A stretch of 64,000 nt of DNA from Castanea sativa (GCF_040712315.1 NC_134024.1:25680658-25744657), one strand, 5' to 3'. Positions 43,926-56,494 are shown, counted from the first letter of the stretch. The notes: generated by a model not told the origin, from the sequence alone. Program-made: numbers and translations.

Positions 43926-46900
43926 TAAAATTTGTTCTTTTATTAGCACTAAGTGACATTGATGATACACTAAATTTCAATTCCATCAAACTTGATATTG
44001 GTCCCAAGCCAATTGGATGAGTATAAAATTTAGAGTGGAATTACTATCTAGACCTCAAATCTGTTAGCTTGTATGATTTTTATTAAATTGTAGCTTTAGA
44101 ATCTGGCTTTCAGAATTTTATGGCATGTGTTTAGAGGTGACAATTTTATCCATATCCATGAACCTGTCTATTACCCATCTTATTTGGATAAATTTTATCC
44201 CAACCCATTTGAGTATTTGAGTTAAATAAATAAATATTCATTTGGTTATTTAATTAAATGAATCTAAATAGATAAACCCACTAATACCCACTAAATTCAT
44301 TTAAAATTTAAAATTAAATAAACCACTGTACCCCTTCTAAAATCTCAGTCTCAGTCTCACTCTCTCACGCTGTCCTCAGATTTTCTTTTTTCTTTATAGA
44401 AAATATACTCACGATGAAGATTCAGATGGTAGTACTCTCGAAATTCATCATCTATTTGAGACTCTGTTTCGTTGCTGAGAAAAAAAAAAAAAAAAAAAAA
44501 AAAAGAGAAGAAAATAGTCTTTTTTTTTTCTCTCTCTCTCTGTGGCTTTGTTTGGTTGCTGAGAAATGAATATTGTGAAGGGAAAATGAAAGGAAAGAAC
44601 AGGAAAAGTGATTTTTGAACTTTTTAATTTTTGTTTTTTAAGTTTTTAACAAGTTATTTTTTTATTTGGGTCATATTAGGATACTAATTAAATGGACTGG
44701 GCGGGTAATGGATAATTAATTTATATATAAACGGGTTATAAATGAATAAATGGGTAATTACACACCCATCCCATTTATGAACCAACCCCCATTTATGACC
44801 TTGTAAATTGGCATGACATGTTGATGTGTTTTGGTGACTCAATTGAAGTTTGGAAGTAAGTTGCACATTGTTGGATAAAGCTGTAAGGATGAATTGTACC
44901 ACCTAACTTTGGGGATTTATTTCTCAAGTTAGGATAAATGGATTGAGTTGTAAATTTGTGGGAGCTCTATTCAGTATGTATAGAGTATGGATGAATGTTC
45001 ATGTACCTTAGTTCTACTGTTTAGTACACAAAGGAGAAATTATAAGCCCTGCAACTATAGTTTTTTATGATTAGTGCACAGTTTTGTGTGTTTTGATGTG
45101 TTAAACTGGTAATTGCATGTTTGAGTGTTTGGTTGCATTTGGGATGGTTGTAGGAATCCACAGGGGCCTAGTTAGGGTGAAGAACTAATGGGTATCGGAA
45201 TTTGAGGGTGTAACTAACGAAATTATGGATTAGAACACTCCATGAGTTGAATAGCGTGCTTAATAATGAAAGTGGCTGTTTTTTATTTAGGGGCAGGACA
45301 AGACCAGTAGGGGACTCCACTACAAGCAAAGCATTTTCCTTGAGGTAAGGGATTGTGATATGAGGGTCTAGCAGCCCATATTTTTGTAAACATGTGTTTT
45401 AAAACAAAGCTTTTTGATAACATGATTTTGCTTATGTTTCATTGAAATTAAGTGTGTTTTTTTGTCAAACTATACATATGTTTTATAGTGAGATATGGAG
45501 AGTAAATCATGTGGATATGCAAGATGTTTATAACCTCTGTTTGAGACTAAAGGATTTTTCAAGGAAATTATTATTATGGAAACAAATGTGTTTAAGAAAA
45601 GAATGTTTTTAGAAAGAAAATGAATTCCAAACGAAAAGATATACTATTGTGGATCAAGTCAGTGTAACATTGTACTCGGCATAGGCCGAAGAGCACCTGA
45701 CACAGTCAGATGAACTGTACCCCGATGTTTGTATCTGGGGGACGCGTAACCAGATAAATGACTGGCCCTAATGGCCGGGTAGTTAAGTTTATGAATATGA
45801 TTTAAATGATTATGATCCAGTATATCTTTAATATGTCTGACACTATGATAGTTTTAGCTTTAGATTCATGAGTTTCACAATTTATGTGCGGTTATGATCT
45901 GCACAGGCATTTTCAGTATGGAAGTTATGATTCTCATGAATGGTGTATGGAACCCCAGTTATATGTTGAATTGATGACGCTTTCCAAGCTAATGACCACA
46001 AGTCATGTTTCACAGGAAATGTTTTCAAAAGAAGATGTTACCTTATGTTATAAGCATGTGATCTATGTTGATGTTTCTAGAGTGAGATTGATATATGCTT
46101 TATGTTTTCCAGAATGTTATGTTTTTATGCAATCTAAAACTGTTTATAAGGAATTCGTATCCACATGTTAACAATACTTTGTCTATCATGCGTGATAGTT
46201 TTATGCTCATGTCACGCCTGCCTTACTGAGCAAAAGTGGTATTTTCCTTTTGCAGCTTTTAAGTCTCAGCAGTGGAGTTTATGTAGGACTCATGATGGAA
46301 ATGTTATTGTATTTTAAGACGCTGAGTACCTAGATAGTTATGATGTATGGTAGTGGGAGATGGAACAATTTTAATGATGGCTATGTAAAAATAAATTCTG
46401 TTGTGCTATGTATATTGAGGTTACCTAATCATTGTGGGGTTGTTATTACATTTGATGGTATTCTAGATGCACTGATTCGTCACTTCCTGTAGATGGGAAA
46501 TCGTCCATATCTTATAGATGATAAATAGAACACTTGATAAGCATGAGTACAAGAGTAGTAACAGGAAAAGAAAAATTTGTATACACAGTTAAGTGGTTTG
46601 TGTTAATATCAGGTACAGGCTTAATATTAGCAAGTCTGTTTGATTCTGAATCCTAGTTTGGATTTGGGTTTGACACTTGGTAATTAATTTTATAGAAAAC
46701 GCAATTCTGCATAATCTTGTCCAGCCACGATTGAGCTGAGTTTCTAACGAGAGCAGAAAAACTATCAAACAAACTTTCATTTAATACTTGCCTTCTTTTT
46801 TTTTTTCATTTGGTATTAGGCCAAGCATGTGTTTTAAAGAATTTCAGAGTTGTCATGAGTACTGGACTGTTTAGACCATCTACTAGTTACCTATAAGATT

Positions 46901-47097
46901 TTAATGTTTAATTATTAAGAGAGTATTTAATCAGTCAATAAATCATTTTAAATAGCTCCTCTAAATTCCTTGAAAGATATATATGGATAGCTCTTTATGA
47001 ATAAAATCCTTAAAATCTTTCAAAATTTGAAGTTACAGCATGATAGTTTGTATTAGCTGGAATAAGAAAAGTGTATATTACAAATTATAATATTCCG
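43926..47097. other. Intergenic DNA without genes downstream of gene 2
   Basis: No coding sequence is supported. It contains: possible hAT-like debris at 44128-44810; A-tract 44481-44504; a copied segment at about 45730-46160 that recurs downstream of gene 3 (see separate entry). Frames such as 45884-46171 run through the copied segment and are not gene-like. Confidence 0.5.
45720..46165. repeat. Paralogous segment shared with the region downstream of gene 3
   Basis: Phrases 'gattatgatccagtatat', 'tttgacactatgatagtttt', 'ctgcacaggcatttacaatatgg'-like and 'cccagttatatgttgaattg' occur here (from about 45800) and again at about 53220-53390 in the same order. The two copies are diverged by small indels. 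It marks the tail of a duplicated block that includes the PP2-B genes, or a dispersed repeat. Confidence 0.75.
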
Positions 47098-47286
47098 CAT
47101 TACTTTTTTTTTTTTTTTTTTTAGAATGTTTTAACTTATGGCGTCCGCTCCTGATGATAGCTATTTTATCATTAGACCAAAACACCAATAAGTTTTTGAT
47201 GTAAGTGAGAATTGAACCTCAGATCTTTTATGTAACCATCAGAGATTTTACTAGTTGAGCTAACTGGAACCCACCATTACTTTTTT
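47098..47286 (-). mobile_element. tRNA-derived SINE (type A), minus strand, with target duplication
   Basis: On the minus strand it begins gtgggttccagttagctcaac, holds an A-box-like 'tagctcaactagtaaa', a B-box-like 'gaggttcaattctc', and ends in the T-tract complement at 47103-47122 (poly(A) tail). The plus-strand flanks both read 'attacttttttt' (about 47098 and 47276). The paralogous sequence upstream of gene 4 (56503-56520, 'ccacattactttttttgta') has no insert, so it is the empty site. Confidence 0.75.
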
Positions 47287-47898
47287 TGTATAACTTGACA
47301 TAGATTTTGTAGATAAAGAGGATCGAGAAAAAAAAAACTAATTTTTCCCCAAGTTGCCATTAAAATAACTACATACAGACTATACAATAAACATATTTCC
47401 TTCCACAAATAAAGAATAATGCATATAATTCAAAATTAACATATGAAATTGATTTGAATCAGACCAATAACGAAAATCTAAAAAACCTATTTGAACGCAC
47501 AAAAATTACAAAAGCAATCTCTGTTACTTCAATCTAAAATGCATAAAATTAGAAATTCATTGAAAGAGATTAACTGTCCTCTGTAGATCCGGAATACCCA
47601 AAGACAACATAAAATGCCCCCTTTATCATCCAAACAAACACATGCAGGTAATCCCAAGCTCAGTACCTAAGAGCCAAGAGGCTAAATAGCCACTCACACT
47701 CTGTAGGTCATATAATTTTTTTAAGGATTAAAATGTAATTACGACCTCTATCAAAATAGAGCAAATAAGGTTGTAAATGAACCAAGATTAGAACAAGCTT
47801 AGCTTAAGAAAAAGCTTATTTAAGTTCAATTTTTCAAAGCATTCACATTAGCCTAGTGGGCTTTTAGTCAAATTTAGTCTTAAAAACTCACTTGTATT
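47287..47898. repeat. Segment paralogous to DNA upstream of gene 4
   Basis: Phrases 'gacatagattttgtagataaagagg', read in parts, 'aactacatacagact', 'ttgaatcagaccaataa' and 'gaaagagatta' align with 56520-57140 in the same order. This shows genes 3 and 4 were duplicated with at least 2 kb of their upstream DNA. Confidence 0.8.
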
Positions 47899-48074
47899 AG
47901 TTTTTTTTTTTTTTTTTTGGGAGAGAGTTTCAACTTATGGCGTCCGTTCCTAATGATAACTCTTTATCATTAGACCAAGACACCAATTAGTTTTGATGTA
48001 AGTATGGATTGAACTCCAGATCTCTTATTCAACTATTAGAAACTTTACCAGTTGAGTTAACTAGAACCCACATT
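47899..48074 (-). mobile_element. tRNA-derived SINE (type A), minus strand
   Basis: Same family as 47098-47286: 'ggcgtccg(c/t)tcct', 'atcattagaccaa' and 'agttgagttaactagaaccc' shared in order. Poly(A) is seen as a T-tract at about 47901-47920. 'tattagttt' on both flanks (47895 and 48077) is the probable target duplication. Confidence 0.75.
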
Positions 48075-49140
48075 TATTAGTTTAGTTAATCTACTATTTA
48101 CAACAATTACATTAACCTCAGTACTTCATCATTATTCTATTTTAATATTATTTTCTTTATCCGCAAATATATTTTCTTAGGAAAAAGTTAACGGATACCC
48201 TAAAAGTATTGGTTTAAGATATATTTATAGAAATCTTTTATGGAAAAAAGTAGTTAATTTTTTTTTTACAACTTTTTATATTCCTTATGAGAAAGTGGTT
48301 TCAGAACTTTTTAAAAATGTTTTATTAACAATTGCTCTAAGGGTACCCATTAACATGAACTTTTTTTTAACTCATCATTCTCAAATTGTGAATAAAATAA
48401 GATTTTTAGCTGGTGTATTGAGTGGACAGTGCTCAATAGATGTATTGAGGATACCGTTCATTGTTAAGTTTTTGGGGCAAAATATTAAGATTGATGTATG
48501 GAAGTTTTGAGTAAGTTTAGCTTTTTTTTCCTTTTTTTCAATACTAAATGTTGCTTTAGCTAGGTTGATGAGAATGTTCTAAGTTTAAAATAGATTATTA
48601 CTTGTGTAAAAAAACGAAAAAATAAATTATTAAACAAGTTAAATTCAAACATAATAATATGCTCTTAAACAGTTTGTACATGAGAGGTCAATTAACTACA
48701 TATAATATTATATTTTTATATATATACTTCTTTAAAAATATATTTATATAAATTTAAAATTAGATTGTATAAGTTTATCAATATTCATATGATATTAAAT
48801 TAATTTTTATGATTTTTATAAAATCATGAAAAAATAAAACATTTTAGTTATAATTTCACAATTAAAAAGAATAAATTTACCAAGTAATTCATGAAAAAAC
48901 TTAAGTTTATACAACAAGAAAATAATCGAAACTTAACCATAAAATTTTGGTTGGGGGTGAACTAATTTAGGCTCATGTACCAAAAAAATAAATTAATTAA
49001 TTAAATGAATAAACTAACTCTTAAATTAATAGCTGACTCGGCTTGGTTGGTTTGGTTCACCGCCAAACAAAACCAAGCCTCATAACTTTCCTGAACCAAC
49101 AACACTGTGAGAGAGAGAGAGAGAGTTAGAGAAGAAGAAG
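48075..49140. other. Gene 3 upstream non-coding DNA
   Basis: AT-rich. It includes a copy of the 'cataataatatg' interspersed repeat (about 48640-48990) and, next to the start, a (GA)n leader at 49109-49127 that is shared with gene 4 (57484-57511). No gene. Confidence 0.55.
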
Positions 49141-52100
49141 ATGGCAGAGGCAGAAGGTAAACGATTACGCTCAAAACCAGAATTACCGGAAGAGTGCATG
49201 AGGGAGATAGTATCACGGTTGAATCCTAAAGAATGGTGCAGAGGGTGTGCGGTTTCGCAAAAATTCCGTGAGGCTTGTGAGTCCGACGAAAACTGGGTTA
49301 GATTTTTGCCTCCTGATTGGCTGGCAATCCTTTCCAGATCATCGGCTCACTTGCATTTCACTTCTTTCAAACAGCTCTACCTCCATCTCTCCGATAACCC
49401 CATTTTAATTGACGCCAATTCAATGGTACTTTCCTTCTTCTTCTACAACTCCTTCACTTTTGAGCTTTCAATTTCTTTTGTCCTGAAACTCAATAGTTAA
49501 CCTTCATATGCCTAGCAGATTAAAGAAAATTAATATGCTTGTAAAGGGCTGTAAATGAACCAACCTGTCTATGAACAGAGCAGCTCAAGATAAAACTTGT
49601 TTATGTTTATTTTTTTTTAGTAAATAATCCAAGCTCAAACATAATAATGTATACGTGAACAAGCTCGTTAATATGAGAGCTAACTGTATATAATACTATT
49701 GGTTATATAGTATACTTGTCTTATATAAACTTGAAATGGGGTTGTATAAGTTTGTAAATTGGTTCATATGATATAAATATTATTATTTTGTAGTATATGC
49801 TTAAAATAAACAATCTATTTGTAGTAAAAATTCATATATTTGTGAAGGGGTAAAACATTTTAATTATGCTAAACTGAGGAAAGTGGGCTGCTTCGTGGTT
49901 TTCATGTGGGACCAGTTAACTCTATCGGGGTTCGCATATCACATTTGCTTTTTGCAGGTGATACTATTCTGTTCTGTGATGCTTCTAGAGATCAGCTGTT
50001 GGCTATTAGACTGGCTTTGTCTTGCTTCCAAGCCTTTACTGGTTTAAAGGTAAATGTGGGGAAGAGTGAGATTGTCCTGGTGGGGGAGGTTGGCAATATT
50101 GATGATTTGGTTAATATTCTTAGCTGTAGAGTGGGTTGCCTACCCATGAAATACTTGGGCATGCCTTTGGGCACCCCTTTCAAGATTAGATCCATTTGGA
50201 ACCCTATTTTGGAGAAGATGGAGAAGAAGCTGTCAGGTTGGAAGTGTCTTTATTTGTCTAAAGATGGTAGACTTACTCTCTTAAAGAGTACTCTCTCTAG
50301 TCTTCCCACATACTATCTATCCTTATTTACCATCCCGATAGCCGTGGCTGATAGATTGGAGCGTATTCAGAGAAGATTTTTGTGGGGGTCTTCGGAGTAG
50401 TGTTCCAAACATTCTTTGGTGGCTTGGGAGAAGGTGTGTTCACCTCTAGAGATAGGTGGTTTGGGGGTTAGGAAGTTAGTTCACTTCAACCAAGCTCTAC
50501 TAGGGAAATGGTTATGGAGGTTTGGCCTTGAAGGAACTAGTCTTTGGCGGAGGGTTATTGCCACCAAATATGGTGAGGGTCAAGGGGTTGGACGACTAAA
50601 GAGTGTAGAAGGGCCCATGGGTGTGGCCTTTGGCGTGGTATTAAGATCAGGTGGGAGAGGTTCTCCAAACACTAGGCTTTTGTGGTGGGTGATGGTTTCC
50701 GCATTCGTTTTTGGCATGATAGATGGGTTAAGGATACCTCCCTTAAAATGCTATATCCTCAGTTATATGCGTGTTCCAGTGACAAGGAAGCCTGTATTTC
50801 TAATTTGTTGGATAATCAGGAGGATGAGAGTAGTAGATACTGGAATGTGAGATTTTATAGGAATTTCCATGAGAGGGAATTTGAGGCTGCCTTCTCTTTC
50901 CTAAATCTCATTCAGTCTCGTATCCCAAGAGGTATTGGGTGTGATAGACCTCATTGGTGTCTTAATGGGAATGGGAAGTTCGATATTCGGTCGTTCTATT
51001 GCAAGATCAGGGATACATCCCATTCTTGCTTCCCTTGGAAGGGGATTTGGAAAGTCAAGGTTCCTAAGAGGGTGGCTTTCTTCTTGTGGACTGCTGCCCA
51101 TAGTCGGATTCTTACCTTGGATAATTTGATGCTTAGAGGCCTTCCTTTGGCAAATAGGTGTTGTATGTGCCGTGGTTCAGCGGAATCTGTGGACCATCTT
51201 CTCGTCCATTGTCCTGTAGTTTATTCTTTGTGGGTGCATATGTTGCAAGTTTTTGGGATCCAATGGGTCATGCCAGGTTCAATGGAGTGTTTGGTGGCCT
51301 GTTGGAGTAATTGGTTGGGGAAATTTTCTTCGGACATAAAGAATATGGTTCCTGACTAATTGATGTGGGTTGTTTGATTGGAAAGAAACCGGCGATCTTT
51401 TGAGGATCTGGAAAGAACGCTTGAACAATTACAAGCTCTCAGCCAAAATACTCTTTTTGTTTGGGCTAGGTGCTAGGGTTCTTCAAACTGTTCTTCTGTT
51501 TTGGAGTTTCTTTCTTCCCTTAGAAGTGCCCCTTAAGCTACCCTCCTTTTTTCTTTTTTGTTGTTTTTGTTTGCTGTTTTTTGTGTTCACCATCATGAAC
51601 ACCTGTATTTGTTGTTTTTGTTCTTTCATGATGAATATAAGTCTTATTACTTATCAAAAAAAATATATAGGGAAAAAAAAAGTTAATAAAGTAGCTCAAC
51701 TTTGCTTGAAAGGTAAATGAACCAAGCTTGAATATGTAATCTTGTTTGATGATAAGCTCCAGCTTGGCTCGTGTTCAAAATAAAAATAAATGAACAAGCT
51801 TGAAGTTTTAATACTCGGCTGGGCTCGGCTCATTTGCAGCCCTAAATTCTTATGCACATGGAAGGAGCAAGATTGGGTGGGTTCGTTTCACTATGGACTC
51901 TCAAAATTGTGTTTGGTTTGAATTGGTTATGTCATATGTGTGATCATGCATGAATTTAGTTATAGTGCCATCAGCACATAGAAGAACAGAATCAAAAACA
52001 AAAAATACCAAAAAAAAAAAAGGAGCTGCTATCTCTGAGATCAAATTATGAATGATTTTGTTGAATGTATGCTGTGGCCAATAAAAGTAGCACCATGCTG

Positions 52101-52794
52101 AATATGACCATATCTGTGCTCATTTTCTTTCTTTCTTTCTAGCAGAGCTTTTTCTTGGACAAATTGAGTGGTAAGAAATGCTACCTTCTCTCTGCAAGGG
52201 ACCTGTGCATTATATGGGGTGACACTCCTCCATTTTGGAGTTGGGTTTCTAAACCTGAATCCAGGTTTCTACCTAAATCCAGGTCAGTCCCTACTCTACT
52301 TTCGCATTCCCCCCCCCCCCCCCCCCTTTTTTTTTTTAAAAAAAAATTAGGCCTTTCCTTAGTTCTTAATTATGTACATGTAAAAATCATACAGGTTCTT
52401 GCAGGTAGCTGAACTTGATCATTTGTGGTGGTTTGACATCAGTTGCAAGATAAGTACTTCCATGCTGTCTCCGAAAACAAACTATGCCGCTTACCTTGTG
52501 TTCAAGTTGAGGAGCAGAGCCAGTGGATTTGGTAGCCGTTATCCTTTAAATGCTTCAATTACAACTACTCAAGGAGGTGAAGTTTATGAACAAACTGTTT
52601 GTTTGCGCTCACTTGTCAGGGAGCCAAGGCTGCAGAGAAAAGATGGATGGTTAGAGGCTAAGATGGGTGACTTTTTCAATGAAGGAGGAAAAGATGATGA
52701 ACTGGAGATTAGACTTAGGGAGGTAGAATCTGGAAGGTGTAAGTCTGGCCTCATTTTTGAAGGGATTGAGATCAGGCCAACAAATGGCCAGTAA
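49141..52794 (+). CDS. F-box protein with PP2-B domain, gene 3, three exons
   Basis: Exons 49141-49425, 52146-52282 and 52395-52794 (822 nt, 273 residues). F-box: [45 protein letters not shown]2: [61 protein letters not shown]. Exon 1 ends ATG|GTACTT; the equivalent gene 4 position is AAG|GTACCT. Exon 2 has two donors in the same phase: 52264 (AG|GTTTCT) and 52282 (AG|GTCAGT); the second fits consensus better and adds six residues (RFLPKS). The 2.7-kb intron 1 contains a hAT-like repeat with a LINE fragment nested in it. Amino-terminal text is much shorter than genes 1 and 2, with which it shares family but not closest relationship; gene 4 is its nearest relative. Confidence 0.87.
49891..50400 (+). 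pseudogene. LINE reverse transcriptase C-terminal part
   Basis: It starts at RT motif region [23 protein letters not shown]; the catalytic FADD is FAGD here, so one of the two catalytic Asp residues is lost. [50 protein letters not shown] and IQRRFLWG follow as in plant L1-type RT. The frame ends with a stop at 50398. Confidence 0.88.
50401..51600 (+). pseudogene. LINE C-terminal region with zf-RVT domain, broken
   Basis: The frame at 50416 reads [32 protein letters not shown], and shifts at about 50690 into the frame of 50682 ([12 protein letters not shown]). It continues with [40 protein letters not shown] (the Cys-Cys-His-Cys zf-RVT motif), and then a stop at 51357. Short traces of the C-terminal tail continue to about 51540. 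Confidence 0.87.
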
Positions 52795-53144
52795 AATTTG
52801 TGCTTTTATTATCACTAAGTGGCATTGATGATACACTGTGTTGCAATTCTATCAAACTTGTGTTGTGTCAATAATTTACTTTATTGTCAAAATATTTAAC
52901 GTCTAGATTCTAGAGTATAGTAGTGTATCTGTAGTTGATGTTGCAACTGTTGTAATGTTGTCATTGGGTTGTAGTTGCTGTGTTGATGTTACTTGTTAGT
53001 TTGATGTTGTGTTTGTTGTAGTGTTGCTGCTGGATTGTAGTGTTGTAGCTTCTGTTGAACTTGTTTTAATTCAATAAAATCCGCACTAAAAAAATTTAAT
53101 TTAAAAAAATATTTATATAAAAATAAAAAAAAAGCTTATTTATA

Positions 53145-53540
53145 ATATGTTTGTACCTGGGGACGCATAGCCAAATAGATGGCAGGCCCTTGTAGTTAAG
53201 TTTATGACAATGATTTAAATGATTATGATCCAGTATATTTATAATATATTTGACACTATGATAGTTTTAGCTTTTGATCCATGAGTATTTATGTTCAGTT
53301 ATGAGATCTGCACAGGCATTTACAATATGGAAGTTATGATTCTCATGACTGGTGTATGAAACCCCAGTTATATGTTGAATTGATGATGCTTTCCAAACAA
53401 GTTATGTTTTACAGGAAATGTTTCCAAAGAAGATGTTACATTATGTTATAAGCATGTGATCTATATATGCTTTACATTTTTCACAATGTTATACGTGTTT
53501 ATGCAAAGTTGCAAACTCTTGAACTGTTTATAAGGAAGTC
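53145..53540. repeat. Paralogous segment shared with DNA downstream of gene 2
   Basis: Co-linear with 45720-46165 ('gattatgatccagtatat', 'cccagttatatgttgaattgatgatgc' in pieces). Small indels separate the copies. Confidence 0.75.
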
Positions 53541-54638
53541 GTAAAGCTACCCTCCTGGTCGGAAAACATATATCTCTAAGAGAGTAACCAGTTTTGGAAG
53601 CCTCACAAGTCACAACTGGATAGCCTCTCCACCACTCAATACCTCTCATTCTTGCAAAGCTCTTCTGAATCTGATTTTAGCTTGCGATTGTGAGATTGTT
53701 GGGCAATAACATTTGGAGTTGAGTTGAGGGGCTTGGGCTCAGAACTATCTCATACCCATCTTGGATGTGATCATTCAATCAATTATTCAAGAAAGAAAGC
53801 TGGTATTGGTCATTTGAGCTGGATATCTTCAATTAACACTACAGTGTTGTATTTCTGTAACCTGACCTGACTCGGTAAGTAATATTCATGAAGTTTGCTA
53901 AATGTGAATGGTATTTGCTAAGCAGCTAAACAAATTAAACCTCACTCTTTTAGGCTAAGATTTCATTTTCACAACTTTTATTGTTCTCTACAACAGTCCA
54001 AGAAAAATAATGTATTCATGAATTTTATGTATTTTCAATGTTTTAAATAATAATTAAAGAACAATTTTTTGGGCTCTTTGATACCCCCCTCTTCCCAGTA
54101 TTAATTGTTTCTGTTGTATTTGTTTTGTTGTTTACTTAACTTGAAAGTTGAAATAGAGTTGAAAGGGACGGAATTCCTTGAGGTTTAAGAAGCTACCTGG
54201 AGTGTTGCACTGTTGTTGACCTTTTGTCCTTTGAGAAAGCCAAATTCAATGCCATTTGTTTTAAATACTCAAGAACACAGATAAAACAAATCAAAGCATG
54301 TGTATAAAAAAAATGTAAATTTAAAATTTCTAATACATGATTCAGAAACAACTCATACATAAACTATATATATACAAAAGTATCAATTATCAATACACAT
54401 TCACACACGTATATAAACAAAATTATCTCTTTAAAGTCATGGGACTTGCCGATCCTTCAATTTCTTTTTCTTTTCTTAGGAGTAGACCTAGCAAACAGGT
54501 TTGGTTGATTGGGTTTGAGTTTAACTTGATCATGTTAGGGTTAAAAACGAATCATTCTAAATGGGTTATAAAACCTAGGACTGTTATACCCTTCTTTTTA
54601 GGATTAATCAATTTGATATGACTGTATTTTTTACATGC

Positions 54639-54641
<3 letters not shown>

Positions 54642-54675
<34 letters not shown>

Positions 54676-54677
54676 TG
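54642..54677. repeat. (AAT)n microsatellite
   Basis: About eleven AAT units in a row. Confidence 0.95.
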
Positions 54678-54689
54678 CAAATTAAACCT

Positions 54690-54852
54690 AGGGGTGTCCC
54701 AACCCAACCCAAGTAGATGTCTCAAGTTAGTTATTCATTGGTTGGTGGGTTGGGTTGGGTTGGGTTGGGTTTGAATTTGATTTTGAGTCTCAAGTTAAGT
54801 TGGGTTCAAGTTGATAGTTTTTTCAATGCATATAATTAATCCAACCCAATTC

Positions 54853-54890
<38 letters not shown>

Positions 54891-55247
54891 TTTATATTCT
54901 TACCTTTATTTTAATTCCTTCACTTTTGATTCATTTCAGTATTTTGAAAACTAGTTTTGCTGAATTTGGAAATCTATACTATGATTTAGGCATATCATGT
55001 GAATCATAATAATTTATTTTAAAAAGTAATTAAATAATTGATGAAAGTCCAAATTTTTATGAGACATGAAACACATAAAATACAACTTATTGACCTCAAC
55101 CCAACCCAAACCCAATTCACATGGGTTGGGTTGGGTGTATTTGTATACATACGATGAATTGGGTTGAGTTGACAATTTTTCAATCCAACAAGCTATTGGG
55201 TTGAAAACACTCTCCAACTCAACCCAACGCAATTCATGCACGCCCTT
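54690..55247. mobile_element. Non-autonomous MITE-like element rich in 'ggttgggtt'
   Basis: Left end 'taggggtgtccc' and right end, reverse complemented, 'caagggcgtgca' (54691; 55248 leftward) form a weak inverted pair. Interior stretches of 'aacccaaccc' and 'gggttgggttggg' occur in both orientations. An (AT)n run is inside (54861-54889). Class uncertain; no coding. Confidence 0.45.
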
Positions 55248-56162
55248 GATTGCACCCTCTAATTTGCTTAAAATTCAATCTAGTCTTAAATTTGTTATTT
55301 ATTTCATTCCACTAACTTTGATCCATATTCAATGTTTTCCTTTCATCTATCTCCATCCATATTGTGCGGTTAGGTGTCCAAAAAATGCATTGTTTTAGTT
55401 TTTTTATTCTTATTTAAAATATAAAAAATGATGAAAATGATTTTTTTTAAATAATAATTTTCTTTAATCCAACCAAAACTTTGACATTTTTTCCTTGAAA
55501 AATATTTCCAATTCAAACTATCAAAGATTTTCTTTCATCAAATCTCTCACACAAAATTTCCCAAATCAAAAACCAAAATGTCCAAATGTAAAAAAATTAC
55601 AAGTGCCATCGTGAACATCATACTTTCATAGTGCCTTACTACCATCATGAAACATTGAAACCCATAGTGAAAAGAAAACGTTATTTTAATTTGCCACTGT
55701 TTGAGCCACCCATCGTGAACGCAACATTTAAAGAAACAACAACATTGTGCACACCACAGCACTACCCCACTGCCTCCCAAGCCAAATGGGCTACCATTGC
55801 CAAGCTCAGGTGCTCAAGAAAAGAGATTTAGAGCAAGTCAATATGCAACCTATTGCCAAACAAAAATGCTAGGGCTACAATTTGTCCATGTGTGATGTGA
55901 CAAGTTGTGCACTCACATGGACCCATCATTCACAACTCTCCACATAGACAAATCGTGGTTTTAGTTGTGGTCTTATTGAATGCTAAATTACTTCACCTAG
56001 TCCTGAACCATGCTGTTGGTAGCCAATCCACACCTAGAACTAGTGTCAATATTGAGATAATGGGGCACCAATTTGTGTTTGAATTTTAAGGAAATGTGTA
56101 TATCTTAAAATAATTCTTATCTTGAAATATTGGTTTATTGATTGATTGTTTCATATACTTTT

Positions 56163-56166
<4 letters not shown>

Positions 56167-56203
<37 letters not shown>
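56167..56203. repeat. (AT)n microsatellite
   Basis: About 18 AT units. Confidence 0.95.
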
Positions 56204-56207
<4 letters not shown>

Positions 56208-56494
56208 AATGACTTTTTCAAGTATTGAAAATCACTGAGAAAACAAAACTAGGTCCTTTTTGGGCGTCTAATGACACAATATTATCAAATGTTGGCGGAT
56301 AAAGTGGTGAACAATGAAAGAGACAAGTGAAAGTTCCATTAACAATTGTTTGCTTCTTCTTGCAGAGTTGGAAAAATACACGAATTCTTACGTCTGTAAG
56401 AGACATAAAATAAATAGAAAAATAACACACACGCGGCATTTAACTACACAACACAAGAGATTGTGTGATTCGACAATTTGCCTACGAGTTATAG

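Larger units (their letters stand above)
49874..51670 (+). mobile_element. 5'-truncated L1-type LINE fragment in gene 3 intron 1
   Basis: The insertion ends in 'tacttatcaaaaaaa' (poly(A)) at about 51664. It holds the end of the RT and a zinc-binding 'zf-RVT' region. The matching intron of gene 4 (61795-61850) runs on without it ('tttgctatatatagaaaa'), so it postdates the gene 3/gene 4 split. It has lost the 5' part including the endonuclease. Confidence 0.85.
49547..51845. mobile_element. hAT-like non-autonomous element in gene 3 intron 1, split by a LINE
   Basis: The left end 'agggctgtaaatgaacc' (49546) and the right end, reverse complemented, 'tagggctgcaaatgagcc' (51845) match in inverted orientation, and the body is the 'cataataatgta' repeat family. 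Removing the LINE (49874-51670) leaves about 500 bp. The same right end occurs in gene 4 intron 1 at about 62013. No clear 8-bp duplication was seen. Confidence 0.55.

Noticed and set aside
49001..49216. Minus-strand ORF across the gene 3 start
   Set aside because: It is antisense to the leader and F-box exon and consists of (CT)n-derived Ser/Leu text.
53461..53649. 62-codon minus-strand frame
   Set aside because: Ordinary-looking composition but no homology recognised and no partner exon. Too short to support alone.
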